DNA of 42,908 nucleotides from Chromatiales bacterium (lineage in GTDB: Bacteria; Pseudomonadota; Gammaproteobacteria; RBG-16-57-12): positions 1-42,908 of the forward strand of contig JALSJH010000081.1 in assembly GCA_026989455.1 (NCBI GenBank). Direction: 5' to 3'. Within the stretch, counting starts at the first letter, position 1. Each line of letters opens with the position of its first letter. Below, piece by piece: positions 9,208-19,700 of this stretch. The notes beneath the pieces are model-generated. The model saw only the letters and a program-made list of their open reading frames with translations, ran no database searches and was not told where the DNA came from. The position numbers and the translations under genes are program-made.

Positions 9208-11738
9208 CCGGTTGATGGTTGATACCAAAGTATCAGGTCAACCTCCAGCGGAATATTCGCCTGGGGGTGTGCCGCAATTATGCGCGGAGTGTAGTCTGAT
9301 ACCGGGCGATCCGCAGCCACCACTCCGGTAAATAGATAAGCATTAAGGGGAACACCTGCAAGTGCTACGCCTCGTGTCATGGAGTGGCACAAAGGTTTAC
9401 CGCCCGCCACCCCATCAGCATAGAGCTGCACACTAACCCCCTCCATTGGCAGTTCGCCAAAATAGACCTGCACTTCGAAGTGATAGAAATTCTCTTCCCG
9501 CCTCGCTTCAACATTACCAAAATGAAGCCCGTGCCAGTGCTGCTTAAGCTGCTGGTGCCACTGCTCCAGCTCCACGGCAAGCTCATGATCAGCGCTACGC
9601 TGTCGGTAGGCTTTTGCCAATGGCAGGTAATACTCTTCGGTATACTCCCTCATCATACGGTTGGAGGAGAATTGCGAGGTCAGGCTACCCATGCTTTCCC
9701 GCATCCGCCTCACCCACTCCACCGGCAGCCCCCGCTCATTACGGCGATAGAAACAGGGTATCACCTCATCTTCCAGCAGATGGTAGAGCTGCTGCGCCTC
9801 TTCTGCATCCCACGCCGCAATATCTGCATGCTCCTCCCCATCCCCCAGCGCCCACCCCAGCTCGGGCGCATACGCTTCAGCCCACCAACCATCCAGTTCA
9901 GAGAGGTTAAGCCCCCCATTGACCAACACCTTCATACCACTGGTACCGCTGGCTTCCCAAGGGCGACGTGGGGTATTGATCCAGAGATCCACCCCCTGAA
10001 CCAGTTGTGCCGCAACCCCCAGATCGTAATCCTCAACAAACACCACCCGCTGGTGTATGCCGTTGCTCTCGATAAAGTGCTGCCATTGACACAATAGCTG
10101 TTTGCCCACCGCATCTTTTGGGTGAGCCTTTCCGGCAATAACCAGCTGTACCGGACGATCCTGGTTAGTCAATAGACGTATCAGCCGTTGAGTATCATGC
10201 AGTAACAGGTTGGGGCGTTTATATTCGGCAAAGCGCCGAGCAAAACCCAAGGTCAATGCATAGGGATCAAGGGTTTCACGACATGCAGTGACCCGCTCTC
10301 GATTATCGCCGCGCCCACGGTGTTGACGCTCCAGCCGTTGGCGCAGGAAGGTGATCAACCGCTGCCGCCCCTCACTGCGAAAGCGCCATAACTTCTCATC
10401 TGACAGCTGGCGAAGCTCTTCACCAACAGACTCGAGGGTGCCGCGCCAACGGGACTTACCACAGCTTTCAGTCCACAAGGCATCTGCGGTGGCCGAATCC
10501 CAGCTGGGCACATGGATACCATTGGTCACATAACCCACCGGCACCTCATCTTTGGGCCAGCGGGGAAATAGCGGCTGGAAAATTTGACGGCTAACTTCAC
10601 TGTGCAGATGGCTGACACCGTTAACCGCACCTGCTCCGCGCATCGCCAGATAGGCCATATTAAAAGGCTCACGACTATCCGCAGCATTCAGCCGCCCCAA
10701 CGCCAGCAACTCTTCTAGGCTCACACCACACACCCGGGCAAACTCACGAAAATAGCGAGAGAATAATTCCGGTGAGAAACGGTCAAAACCGGCGGCTACC
10801 GGTGTATGAGTGGTGAAGAGATTACCCGCCCGCGTAGCGCGCAATGCCAGATGAAAAGGGTGTTTATGCTGGCGCATAAAGTGGTGAGTTCGCTCTAAAA
10901 TAGCAAACCCGGCATGCCCCTCGTTAAGATGACAAACCGGACAATCAATCCCCAACATCTCCAGCAATCGCCAGCCACCGATGCCGAGCACCATCTCCTG
11001 TTGCAGCCGCATCTCCTCACCGCCGCCATAAAGCTCGCTGGTGATGGCGCGATCACCTGGGTCATTAAGCGGGTCATTGCTATCGAGCAGTAACAAAGTC
11101 CGCCGCCCTACCTGGCCACGCCAGGTACGCAGATGTAAACGGCGACCCGGCAACTCCAGTGTCACTCGCATCCACTCACCCTGGTCATTCCGCAGCGGCA
11201 CTACCGGCAACATGGTTGGATCGTTGTAAGGATAAAACTCGATCTGCTCACCCTGCGGAGTGATTGCCTGACGAAAATAGCCCTGTTGATAGAGCAGCCC
11301 AACACCGATCAAAGGGACATTCAGATCACACGCTGTCTTGATGTAATCCCCCGCCAACACTCCCAGACCACCTGAGTAGATCGGCAGTGATTCACAGATT
11401 CCAAACTCCATGCTGAAATAGGCAATATGCCCCGAAAATTCACCATCAATCGCCTCAGAAAACCACGATTTTTCTTCAATATGCGCCCGCCTTGCATCGA
11501 GTTGCTGCTGTAGTTTCTCAAGAAACTCAACATCCTTCGCCAGAGTCATCATGCGCTGCTCTGAGACAGTATCAAGAATCAACCAGGGGTTAGCTGTCGC
11601 TGCCCATAACTCAGGAGCCACCTGATGCCACAAAGCATCGGCTCCGTGGTTCCAGCTCCAGCGAAGGTCTAGCGCCAAGGTCGCCAAACCTTGTAGTGGC
11701 TCAGGTAGCGCACGGGGAAGATAGTGGTTTGTTTGCAT
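9204..11738 (-). CDS. glgP: Alpha-glucan (glycogen) phosphorylase family
   Basis: 844 aa; '[34 protein letters not shown]', '[12 protein letters not shown]', '[10 protein letters not shown]', '[19 protein letters not shown]'. Confidence 0.9.
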   Translation of the reverse strand: MQTNHYLPRALPEPLQGLATLALDLRWSWNHGADALWHQVAPELWAATANPWLILDTVSEQRMMTLAKDVEFLEKLQQQLDARRAHIEEKSWFSEAIDGEFSGHIAYFSMEFGICESLPIYSGGLGVLAGDYIKTACDLNVPLIGVGLLYQQGYFRQAITPQGEQIEFYPYNDPTMLPVVPLRNDQGEWMRVTLELPGRRLHLRTWRGQVGRRTLLLLDSNDPLNDPGDRAITSELYGGGEEMRLQQEMVLGIGGWRLLEMLGIDCPVCHLNEGHAGFAILERTHHFMRQHKHPFHLALRATRAGNLFTTHTPVAAGFDRFSPELFSRYFREFARVCGVSLEELLALGRLNAADSREPFNMAYLAMRGAGAVNGVSHLHSEVSRQIFQPLFPRWPKDEVPVGYVTNGIHVPSWDSATADALWTESCGKSRWRGTLESVGEELRQLSDEKLWRFRSEGRQRLITFLRQRLERQHRGRGDNRERVTACRETLDPYALTLGFARRFAEYKRPNLLLHDTQRLIRLLTNQDRPVQLVIAGKAHPKDAVGKQLLCQWQHFIESNGIHQRVVFVEDYDLGVAAQLVQGVDLWINTPRRPWEASGTSGMKVLVNGGLNLSELDGWWAEAYAPELGWALGDGEEHADIAAWDAEEAQQLYHLLEDEVIPCFYRRNERGLPVEWVRRMRESMGSLTSQFSSNRMMREYTEEYYLPLAKAYRQRSADHELAVELEQWHQQLKQHWHGLHFGNVEARREENFYHFEVQVYFGELPMEGVSVQLYADGVAGGKPLCHSMTRGVALAGVPLNAYLFTGVVAADRPVSDYTPRIIAAHPQANIPLEVDLILWYQPSTG

Positions 11739-11748
11739 CTTTACCCTC

Positions 11749-13056
11749 TCAGACGGTTTTTTTATGGCGAAATAAATTCCGCTGACTAAATAGTAACTCC
11801 GCCATAATCACTACCGTGTAGATCACAGCCAACTTAATCAGGATAGCCGCATCGTTCTGCCACAAGTAGAGCAGCAGTGCCAACAGCGAAGCGATGGAGA
11901 GCAGAAAGCCGCAGAGTGTTACAGAGAGACGAATGCCGATCTGTTTTCGTAAACGCAAAGCGGAGAGGTTTATAGCGGCAAAAACCAATAAAAAGGTTGC
12001 ACTGGCAAAAGAGGAGATCAGGGTTAAATCACTGGTATTCACAAACACCAGTGTCACCATAGTAATCACCAGCAGACTGACCCAAGGAATATTATTTTGC
12101 TGACGACGAAAACCGAATACCGCAGGCAGTGCCTTATCTTTAGCCATCACACTGCCAAGGCGTGCGGAGCCAAACAGCGTGGCATTAATCGCCGAAGCGG
12201 TGGAGAAGAGTGCCGCCAGCCCAATCAGTAAAAAACCCGCCTCACCCAGAAACGGTTTGGCCGCCACCGCCAGCGCATACTCCTCATAGCGCGCCACCTC
12301 TTCGGGTAACAAGTTCCCCACCGCAACCAGCGAGACGGTGACATAAATAAACATTGCGATACCAATAGACCACATAATCGCCCGAGTCAGGTTGCGCTCT
12401 GGATCCTCCATCTCATTTACTGCGTTAGGTATTAACTCGAAACCTTCATAGGCAACAAACACCAAGGCGGCTGCCATGAGCACACCCAGCTCACCTTGAT
12501 TAAACACCGGCAACAGATGATCCGCCTCAACATAAAACAGGCCGATCACCGCAAACAGCAGTAAAATTAACACCTTGGCGGTAACAATCAGTAACTCCGC
12601 ATTACCCGCCTCGCGCACGCCATAGAGATTAATACTGAGAAAGAGTAGTAACACAAACGACTGCAGCAGGTGCTGCATAACAGGGTTGCCATCACTACCC
12701 AACATCGCCGCACCATAGACACCAAAGGTAAACGCATAAAGCGCCAGCGTTCCGATATAACCGGCTAGTAATAGCCAGCCACCAATACCCGCCACATAGC
12801 GCGCTTTAAAGGCTTTTTCCAGATAGGTAAAACTGCCACCATCCGATCGATACATCAATCCCAACCGGGCATAGGAGTAACCGGTTAACAGCGCGATCAC
12901 CCCACCCAGCGCAAAGGCGATGGGTGCCGCGTGACCCGCCTGGGCAATGGCAAGACCCAACACTGCAAAGATACCACCGCCCACCATGCCACCGACACCC
13001 ATGGCGATCATCTGTTTAAGATCAAGCTTGGCGGGTAACTTATGGGGCATGGTCAT
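11749..13056 (-). CDS. APC-family amino acid permease (start corrected from 13074)
   Basis: Multi-TM 'MGVGGMVGGGIFAVLGLAIAQAGHAAPIAFALGGVIALLTGYSYARLG'; residues MIRDSL of the longer ORF come from repeat B. Confidence 0.82.
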   Translation of the reverse strand: MTMPHKLPAKLDLKQMIAMGVGGMVGGGIFAVLGLAIAQAGHAAPIAFALGGVIALLTGYSYARLGLMYRSDGGSFTYLEKAFKARYVAGIGGWLLLAGYIGTLALYAFTFGVYGAAMLGSDGNPVMQHLLQSFVLLLFLSINLYGVREAGNAELLIVTAKVLILLLFAVIGLFYVEADHLLPVFNQGELGVLMAAALVFVAYEGFELIPNAVNEMEDPERNLTRAIMWSIGIAMFIYVTVSLVAVGNLLPEEVARYEEYALAVAAKPFLGEAGFLLIGLAALFSTASAINATLFGSARLGSVMAKDKALPAVFGFRRQQNNIPWVSLLVITMVTLVFVNTSDLTLISSFASATFLLVFAAINLSALRLRKQIGIRLSVTLCGFLLSIASLLALLLYLWQNDAAILIKLAVIYTVVIMAELLFSQRNLFRHKKTV

Positions 13057-13219
13057 TAAGGAGTCTCTGATCAAATCATGAATATTTTACGCTGGCTGGA
13101 ATCGCCCTCATTTATCCCGAAAATTGCACCAATAGAGTGACTATTACTGCGCATTTCGAAACAAATGAGAACAATTCCCTCTCAGCCTAAATTCATCCAA
13201 ACTTAATCGGAGACTCCTC
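13057..13219 (+). repeat. Foldback repeat family B, copy 2
   Basis: aaggagtctctgatcaaatcatgaatattttacgctggctgg...ctcagcctaaattcatccaaacttaatcggagactcctca. Confidence 0.88.
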
Positions 13220-13267
13220 AAGGAGTCTCTGATCAAGTCATGAATACTTTACGCTGGCTGGAATCGT
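13219..13267 (+). repeat. Solo left arm of repeat family B abutting copy 2
   Basis: aaggagtctctgatcaagtcatgaatactttacgctggctggaatcg, then the match stops. Confidence 0.8.
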
Positions 13268-13288
13268 GCTTATATGGATTCACAACCC

Positions 13289-13804
13289 TCAGCTAAGGTG
13301 AATCGCCACATCGGTCGACTCACTGGCCGACAACACCTCATAGGCCCGCTCCACCTCTTGCAGGCTACCGTGAACAACCACTAGGTACTGCTCAATATTA
13401 AGCGCGGTTTCGTAACGGATAATACTCTCCTTTGGAATGCCAATACTATAAAGTGCGGCCCCCAAGGCACTGAGACCACCCACAACCACAGCACTCTCCA
13501 GAGTCGCCACCAATACAGCAACCAGCGGCCCCGCCATCAACACCGGCCCTACACCCGGTATCCAAAACAGACCGGCACCAAATAACAGCCCCCAGACACC
13601 GCCCCAAAAAGCACCCTTTTTTGCCCACAACTTGACCCGTTTACCGGTGCTGTAGAAACCAATGGGATGCTCTTCGTGATCGTCCCCTTTACCAATAAGA
13701 GAGATTTTCTTAATATCGAATTCAGCCTGTTGCAACATCCGCACCGCCGCCTCCGCCTCTGTCTGCGAGAGGTATAACGCGACACAGCTATTTTGATCCA
13801 CCAT
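13289..13804 (-). CDS. Conserved membrane protein, DUF1269/general-stress-like glycine-rich
   Basis: 'GAFWGGVWGLLFGAGLFWIPGVGPVLMAGPLVAVLVATLE' hydrophobic Gly-rich core. Confidence 0.6.
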   Translation of the reverse strand: MVDQNSCVALYLSQTEAEAAVRMLQQAEFDIKKISLIGKGDDHEEHPIGFYSTGKRVKLWAKKGAFWGGVWGLLFGAGLFWIPGVGPVLMAGPLVAVLVATLESAVVVGGLSALGAALYSIGIPKESIIRYETALNIEQYLVVVHGSLQEVERAYEVLSASESTDVAIHLS

Positions 13805-13915
13805 TTCACCCCCCCCGCTCTTACTCTGACCCCACCTGAATGATCATGCACCGTCAAGGGAGTGAATTCTGCTACCAGGGTTACACAGGGAGGGGGGCGG
13901 CCATTAAGCGCTTTC

Positions 13916-13979
13916 ATCGCCATCTAAAGATGGCTCCCACAATAGGAGGCACCCGTAGGAGCCAGCTTCAGCTGGCGAT
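13916..13979. repeat. REP-like inverted doublet (BIME-type)
   Basis: ATCGCCATCTAAAGATGGCTCCCAC ... GTAGGAGCCAGCTTCAGCTGGCGAT; two hairpins in inverted orientation. Confidence 0.8.
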
Positions 13980-14040
13980 CAGGCCTCATAGATACAGGTG
14001 ACTCAGGTCATGGCTCGTGAAAGAGAGAGGGGTTTAGACT

Positions 14041-14784
14041 TTATTGCAACATCGATGTTTTAGCCAGAGGTGAAGCTAACTGCTGCTCTGCTCGCTGTGC
14101 CAGTGCATTAAGCTTCTCTACCGCCAGATAGCCCCGATGGGCATCGACAATGCCCTCCTGCTTCCAGTGCTGCAATTGCCGATTCACAACCACACGCACA
14201 CTGCCGATCATCTCGGCCAGCGACTCATTGGAGAGGTCGTTTATCAAGCGCGGCTCGGCATGCGCCGACTCGGCATCATCCATGTGACGCAATATCAACC
14301 GCGCCAGACGGGTCTCGGTATCGTGCAGCGCCAGATCCTCAGCCAGGTTTGCCAGCACGCACATCTGCTGTCCGATATAGGGCAACAGTGCGCGGTTAAA
14401 TGCGGGGTGGGCGGCGATCCACTCCCGGGTCTCCTCCATGGGTATACTCAACAGCGCAACATCATCTAAGGTTTCGAGCATCAAGTCATGGGGCTGGCCA
14501 TCCAACAAACTGAAAAGACAAAAGCCATCGCCGGGGCCGTGCAAAAAGAGGGTGATCATACGACCGCTGTGGGGGTTACTGCGGCTGAGCCTCACCCGGC
14601 CCGAGAGCAGTATGTGAAAACGCTGCCACGTCTCCTCCAGCGGCAGTAAGCGCCGCTGCTTCCAAGTCTCACGACGACAACGACTCAGGATATCCACCAG
14701 CGTCTCCCGGTCAAGCTCACCAAACAGTGTTGATTCCTGAAGGCACTTCAGGCTATCGGCGTAAAAAGGGGATTCAGGTGTCAT
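14041..14784 (-). CDS. Crp/Fnr family transcriptional regulator
   Basis: cNMP-binding-like N-terminus plus HTH 'LINDLSNESLAEMIGSVRVVVNRQLQHWKQEGIVDAHRGYLAV'. Confidence 0.85.
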   Translation of the reverse strand: MTPESPFYADSLKCLQESTLFGELDRETLVDILSRCRRETWKQRRLLPLEETWQRFHILLSGRVRLSRSNPHSGRMITLFLHGPGDGFCLFSLLDGQPHDLMLETLDDVALLSIPMEETREWIAAHPAFNRALLPYIGQQMCVLANLAEDLALHDTETRLARLILRHMDDAESAHAEPRLINDLSNESLAEMIGSVRVVVNRQLQHWKQEGIVDAHRGYLAVEKLNALAQRAEQQLASPLAKTSMLQ

Positions 14785-14913
14785 ATTATTTCCTCCAATG
14801 ACTCTTTTGAGTCAGACAGAAACAATAGTTCAAAAGAGGCCACAAATCGAGTGTTGGCGATATTATGCGAAATGGATGAAATATCCGGACTAACGATATA
14901 GACTACGGCGAAT

Positions 14914-15345
14914 ATGAACACTTTTCGTCAAACAGATAGATGGATATTGATCGCGTGGGCGCTGCTGCTCTCACTGGCACTGCTGTGCGTGCAGGGTAGT
15001 CAGCTTCATATTCACCATCTGGAACACGACCATGGCAGCCACCACAGCCACGCCATTGATGAGGTAGCCGATCACCTCCATTTGAGCAAAGCGCACCTTA
15101 TTCACGACACCTCCCACAACGACCATCATAATAGTCTCCTCTCCAACATTGAGATCAACCCTGATGAGTCGCTGAAAAAGACCCATCACACTACCCCGGC
15201 AATTGCCCTCTTTGTTCTCTTTTTCAGCTGGCTACTATTAGCCCCTTCGCAACGGCCCCTTCGACACCGCAACGAGATAAAGCGCGTCCTTTATAGCCGC
15301 TACACCCTCTCGCCGCCTTTGCGAGCACCTCCTCCAGTCTCCTAG
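14914..15345 (+). CDS. Small His-rich membrane-associated protein, putative metal binding
   Basis: N-terminal TM, then 'HIHHLEHDHGSHHSHAIDEVADHLHLSKAHLIHDTSHNDHHNS', second TM. Confidence 0.6.
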   Translation: MNTFRQTDRWILIAWALLLSLALLCVQGSQLHIHHLEHDHGSHHSHAIDEVADHLHLSKAHLIHDTSHNDHHNSLLSNIEINPDESLKKTHHTTPAIALFVLFFSWLLLAPSQRPLRHRNEIKRVLYSRYTLSPPLRAPPPVS

Positions 15346-15404
15346 CCCACAACCCTTTTTAAAAATTTACTGAAGCGTACCACGCCGATTTCATCTGCCA
15401 TCTC

Positions 15405-15569
15405 TTAGGGAATCTCAGATTAAGTCTGGATGAATTTAGGCTGAGAGGAAGTTGTTCTCATTTGTTCCGAAATGCGCAGTAATAGTCGCTCTATTGGTGC
15501 AATTTTCGGGATAAATGAGGGCGATTTCAGCCAGCATAAAACATTCATGACTTGATCAGAGCTTCCTTT
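15405..15569 (-). repeat. Foldback repeat family B, copy 3 (inverted)
   Basis: ttagggaatctcagattaagtctggatgaatttaggctgagagg...ccagcataaaacattcatgacttgatcagagcttcctt. Confidence 0.88.
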
Positions 15570-15625
15570 AGCTATGAAACTGCCCGGTTGAGTGCGCATT
15601 ACGTTGTGAAATCAGGAAACAGACC

Positions 15626-16747
15626 ATGTTATTAAAAGCAAAAATTACTTTTTTTCTAACCAGTATACTGGTGCTTATTCTCTTACCCCAGCTCGGCTAC
15701 AGCCACGGCATGTCAGATGCAGAAAAACAGCTCATCATCGACGGAGGCAACCTGCACTACATCTGGATAGGTGCCACCCACATGCTGTCAGGCTACGACC
15801 ATTTGCTGTTTGTTTTTGGTATTATCTTTTTTCTAACACGCTTCAAAGATATCGTTAAATACATCACTGCATTCACACTTGGCCACAGCGTCACACTGAT
15901 CTTTGCCACCTTTAACGCCATTCAGATCAACTACTTCTTGATTGATGCCATCATCGCCCTGAGCGTCTGTTACATCGCGTTTGTTAACTTGGGGGGATTC
16001 AAAAAACAGCTGAATATCAACCCGCCAAACATGTTGATGATGATCACCGGGTTTGGCCTGATTCATGGGCTAGGTTTATCGACACGACTACAACAGTTAC
16101 CACTGAGTGAAGATCACCTGTTAATGAACATCATCTCCTTCAACCTTGGCATCGAAATAGGACAAATTGCGGCACTGACAGTGATGTTAATCATTATTTC
16201 CGCCTTTCGTAAAAGTCACGCTTTTGTGACCTTTAGCCGCATAACCAATGTGTTTCTTATTTTGGCGGGAGGCTACCTGTTCCTGATGCAGATGCATGGC
16301 TATGCCCACACCAGCCACCCAGAGGAGTTCATGATCGAGCAGCCAACCCACAGCAGTGAAATTACTGACATAACAACCCAAACAGAGTGGAGAGACTCAA
16401 TCACTCTTACTCTTCCTGCCAGAGGCGACAAGGAGTACAAATTACAGCTGGAAAAGGGTGCAACACTTGAATACCGATGGGAAACCGATGGTGCGGCACT
16501 CTTTTTTGATTTTCACGGAGAGCCTGAAGATGATGACAGTGGTTTTTTCAAAAGCTATAAAAAGGGCACCGAAAGCCTATCCAGTAGCTCATTAACCACA
16601 CCGTTCACAGGCACACACGGCTGGTATTGGAAAAACAACACCCCATCCCCGGTCACCCTTACCCTAAAAACCAAGGGCGAATATCAACGCCTTGGTTTAG
16701 ATAGATCACTGGATCAATTTGAAGCGGAGATGGGTGATAATCTGTGA
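15626..16747 (+). CDS. HupE/UreJ-type membrane protein with additional C-terminal 'transmembrane anchor'-like domain
   Basis: 'HYIWIGATHMLSGYDHLLFVFGIIFFLTRFKDIVKYITAFTLGHSVTLI' HupE/UreJ core; C-terminal 'GATLEYRWETDGAALFFDFHGEPE...FTGTHGWYWKNNTPSPVTLTLKTKGEY'. Confidence 0.8.
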   Translation: MLLKAKITFFLTSILVLILLPQLGYSHGMSDAEKQLIIDGGNLHYIWIGATHMLSGYDHLLFVFGIIFFLTRFKDIVKYITAFTLGHSVTLIFATFNAIQINYFLIDAIIALSVCYIAFVNLGGFKKQLNINPPNMLMMITGFGLIHGLGLSTRLQQLPLSEDHLLMNIISFNLGIEIGQIAALTVMLIIISAFRKSHAFVTFSRITNVFLILAGGYLFLMQMHGYAHTSHPEEFMIEQPTHSSEITDITTQTEWRDSITLTLPARGDKEYKLQLEKGATLEYRWETDGAALFFDFHGEPEDDDSGFFKSYKKGTESLSSSSLTTPFTGTHGWYWKNNTPSPVTLTLKTKGEYQRLGLDRSLDQFEAEMGDNL

Positions 16748-16770
16748 CATAGATTCCAATACAATCGCTG

Positions 16771-19700
16771 TCAGGGTGAAAGCATACGCTTCACCCTCTC
16801 CAGCAGCTCTTTCGATTGCATGGGTTTGGAGATAATATTTTCATAGAGCGCAAGGTCTCCTCCTTGCATATGACGGTCATCACTAAAACCACTTACCAAC
16901 TGAATTTTAATGGCAGGGTATTTTTTCTGTACCCTCTCTGCCAGCTGGTAGCCATCCATGTTCGGCATAATGACATCTGAAAGTAATAGATCGACGTGCT
17001 CACGCTCAAGAATATCCAGTGCCTGCTGAGCACTTGCTGCAGTGATCACCCGATACCCCTCACGGCTTAATATCTCTGACTCCAGCTTGAGTAGGCTCGG
17101 TTCATCATCCACAACCAGAATCACCCCTCGCCCTTCGAGGCTCTCTTTTTCAGTGGTGCTGGTCTCTTGCTTTGACAGCTCATCTACGCTGTCACGAGGA
17201 AAATAGAGCGTGAAGCGACTCCCTTTCGCCAATTCAGAGTGCACACTGATCGCACCATCACTGCGTTCAACAAAGCCGTATACTTGACTTAAACCCAGCC
17301 CAGTACCCTTATCACCCTTGGTTGAATAAAACGGTTCAAATATCTTCTCTTTGGTCTCTTCATCCATGCCATGCCCGGTATCGATAATATCGAGTACCAC
17401 ATAATCCCCCTGCCCCAGCTCAAGCACCCGTGCCTCAACCTCAGCCAGTGACCTATTTACTGTTTTAAAGGTCAACCGCCCACCTTTGGGCATCGCGTGC
17501 ATCGCATTAATAGCGATATTCAATATGGCATCTTCAAAGTCACTTTCATCTACCTTGATTGTCCATAGCTCGTCGGCTAGGTCAAACGTTAATACAATCC
17601 GCGAGGTCAAGGTCTTTTGCAGTAGGTGTGCCTGCTCCTTTAGCAGTGAATTAATATCAACTCGCTTGGAGTTGGAGGCGCTTTGTCGTGAAAAAGCCAA
17701 TAATTTCTTGGTGAGCTTCTCACCGCGTTTGCCTGCCCGATGAATTTCACGCACATACTGAGCAAGGTCGGGCTGCTCGTCGAGCATATCTTCCAGCAGC
17801 TCCGCATAACCCAGAATAATACCCAGCATATTGTTGTAGTCGTGGGCGACTCCACCTGTCAGCTTGCCAAGCGCATCCATTTTCTGCGTTCTGCGGATTG
17901 TCTCATCCAGCTGTTTTCGAGCCGTGATATCTTGCGCAATACCCACAATGGCGGCAACATCGCCACCCTCATTTAAAACCGACTCCCCCATCAGATGTAC
18001 CCATTTCACCGGCCCATGGCGCAACAGTAGGCGACACTCGATGCTCCAGTCCAAACCATAACCAATGGCATTGGAAATATGAGTAAGAAAGTGTTCAACA
18101 TCGTCTGGGTGAAGCGCATTAACTAGATGATCCAGTACAATCTCACCACTCTCTAACTCAAATATTTTGCGTAACTCATGAGAGACCTCTACTGTATTTG
18201 TCTGCAGATCCAGCTTCCAGTTACCGATTTTTGCAATCTCTTGCCCCCTGATTAGATTGCTTTCGCTCTCATCCAGCTGCTTCTCAATACGTTTCCGTGA
18301 GGTGATATCAAGAAAGGTCACCACCGCGCCCACACATTGATCCCCAGAGAATATCGGGTGCGACCAATACTCTACATAAAATTGGCTACCATCCTTACGC
18401 CACAACACTTCATCATCAATATGTACCTTTTTTTGTTCGCGGCAAGCGCGATAGATGTGGCACTCATCCGCGGGGTACTCCGAACCGTCCGGATAGTGGT
18501 GATGAATGCAGTCGTGTATGTTGCGCCCAAGAAGCTCGGTATCTTGTTGATAACCCAGCATATCGAGGCAAGATTGATTAACAAATGTACATTCACCTTT
18601 ATGGTTAACGCCGTAGATGGCTTCTGCGGTAGAGTTAAGCAGCAGACGAACCTGAGCCTCACTTTCAGCTACTGATTTTCGTAACTTATACTGTTCGGTC
18701 ACATCGTTGAATACCAACACCATACCGAGGATCTTTTCATCTCCGTTGCGGATCGGTGCCGCTGAATCGGCAATTTGGTACTCCTGACCACACTTGGCGA
18801 TCAGGGTAGTATTGTTACTGAGGTAGACTGTTTCACCATGGGAGATCACCTTATCAACCGGGTTTTCTATCGGCTCTCGTGTAGCGGCATCCACAATCGG
18901 AAATATCTCTTTTAGCGGTCTCCCTTGTGCCTGGTCAAAACACCAGCCTGTCAACGCTTCCGCGACTGGGTTCATACGTGTGACATCGCCCAATTCATCG
19001 GTGGTGATCACCGCATCACCAATGCTGTCGAGTGTAATTGTCAGACGTGCCTCGCTCTTTTCCAATGCAATGATGGCCGACTTTTTCTCGGTAATATCAC
19101 GAATAATCTCTATAAAGGCGCTCTCTCCCTGAACCGAAGAGGTTGAAATCTCGACCCAAGATTGATCACTAATTTCCAACTCGCAAGAGGATAACTCACT
19201 CTCATTGGCGACTGCCTGGCAGATAGGGCAAACAGCCTGATCTGTATTTTTGTTGTGAAAAATAGCGTGGGATTTTTTACCGATTAGACCAACGACCGAG
19301 CTACCCGCCAGCAAACAGGCTGATTTGTTGAGGTGTCGTATGGTGCCGTCTCTCTCTACAATAACGGCAGCATCAGGAATGGCATCGTAGTAAGTTTCGG
19401 CCTTTGATAGGGTGCTAAAAGGCTCACGCAGTGTGGTGCGCACCACCGCTATAAAGATCAACCAGAATGAAAACAGTTTAAAAATATGCCCCGCAATATT
19501 GGATATCCCATAGACGCTGACATAAAAGGTGAAAGCCAGCTCGGCAGCCATGGTGAGCAGCATGGAGGCGACTATCAAAACAAATACCCGAGGATCGATC
19601 ATTTTTCTCTGTGAGAAAAGATAAAAAATGGCCACCGCGAGTATAAAAATAATCGCATATTCACTTAGAATCTTGAATTGCGTCAGCCCTTCCCCATCAA

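Noticed and set aside
9384-10097. 237 aa plus-strand ORF
   Set aside because: Fully antisense to the well-supported glycogen phosphorylase; composition is that of a shadow frame.
16217-16232. CRP/FNR-like TCACGCTTTTGTGA palindrome
   Set aside because: Lies inside the HupE-like coding sequence and has reversed half-site order relative to TGTGA-N6-TCACA.
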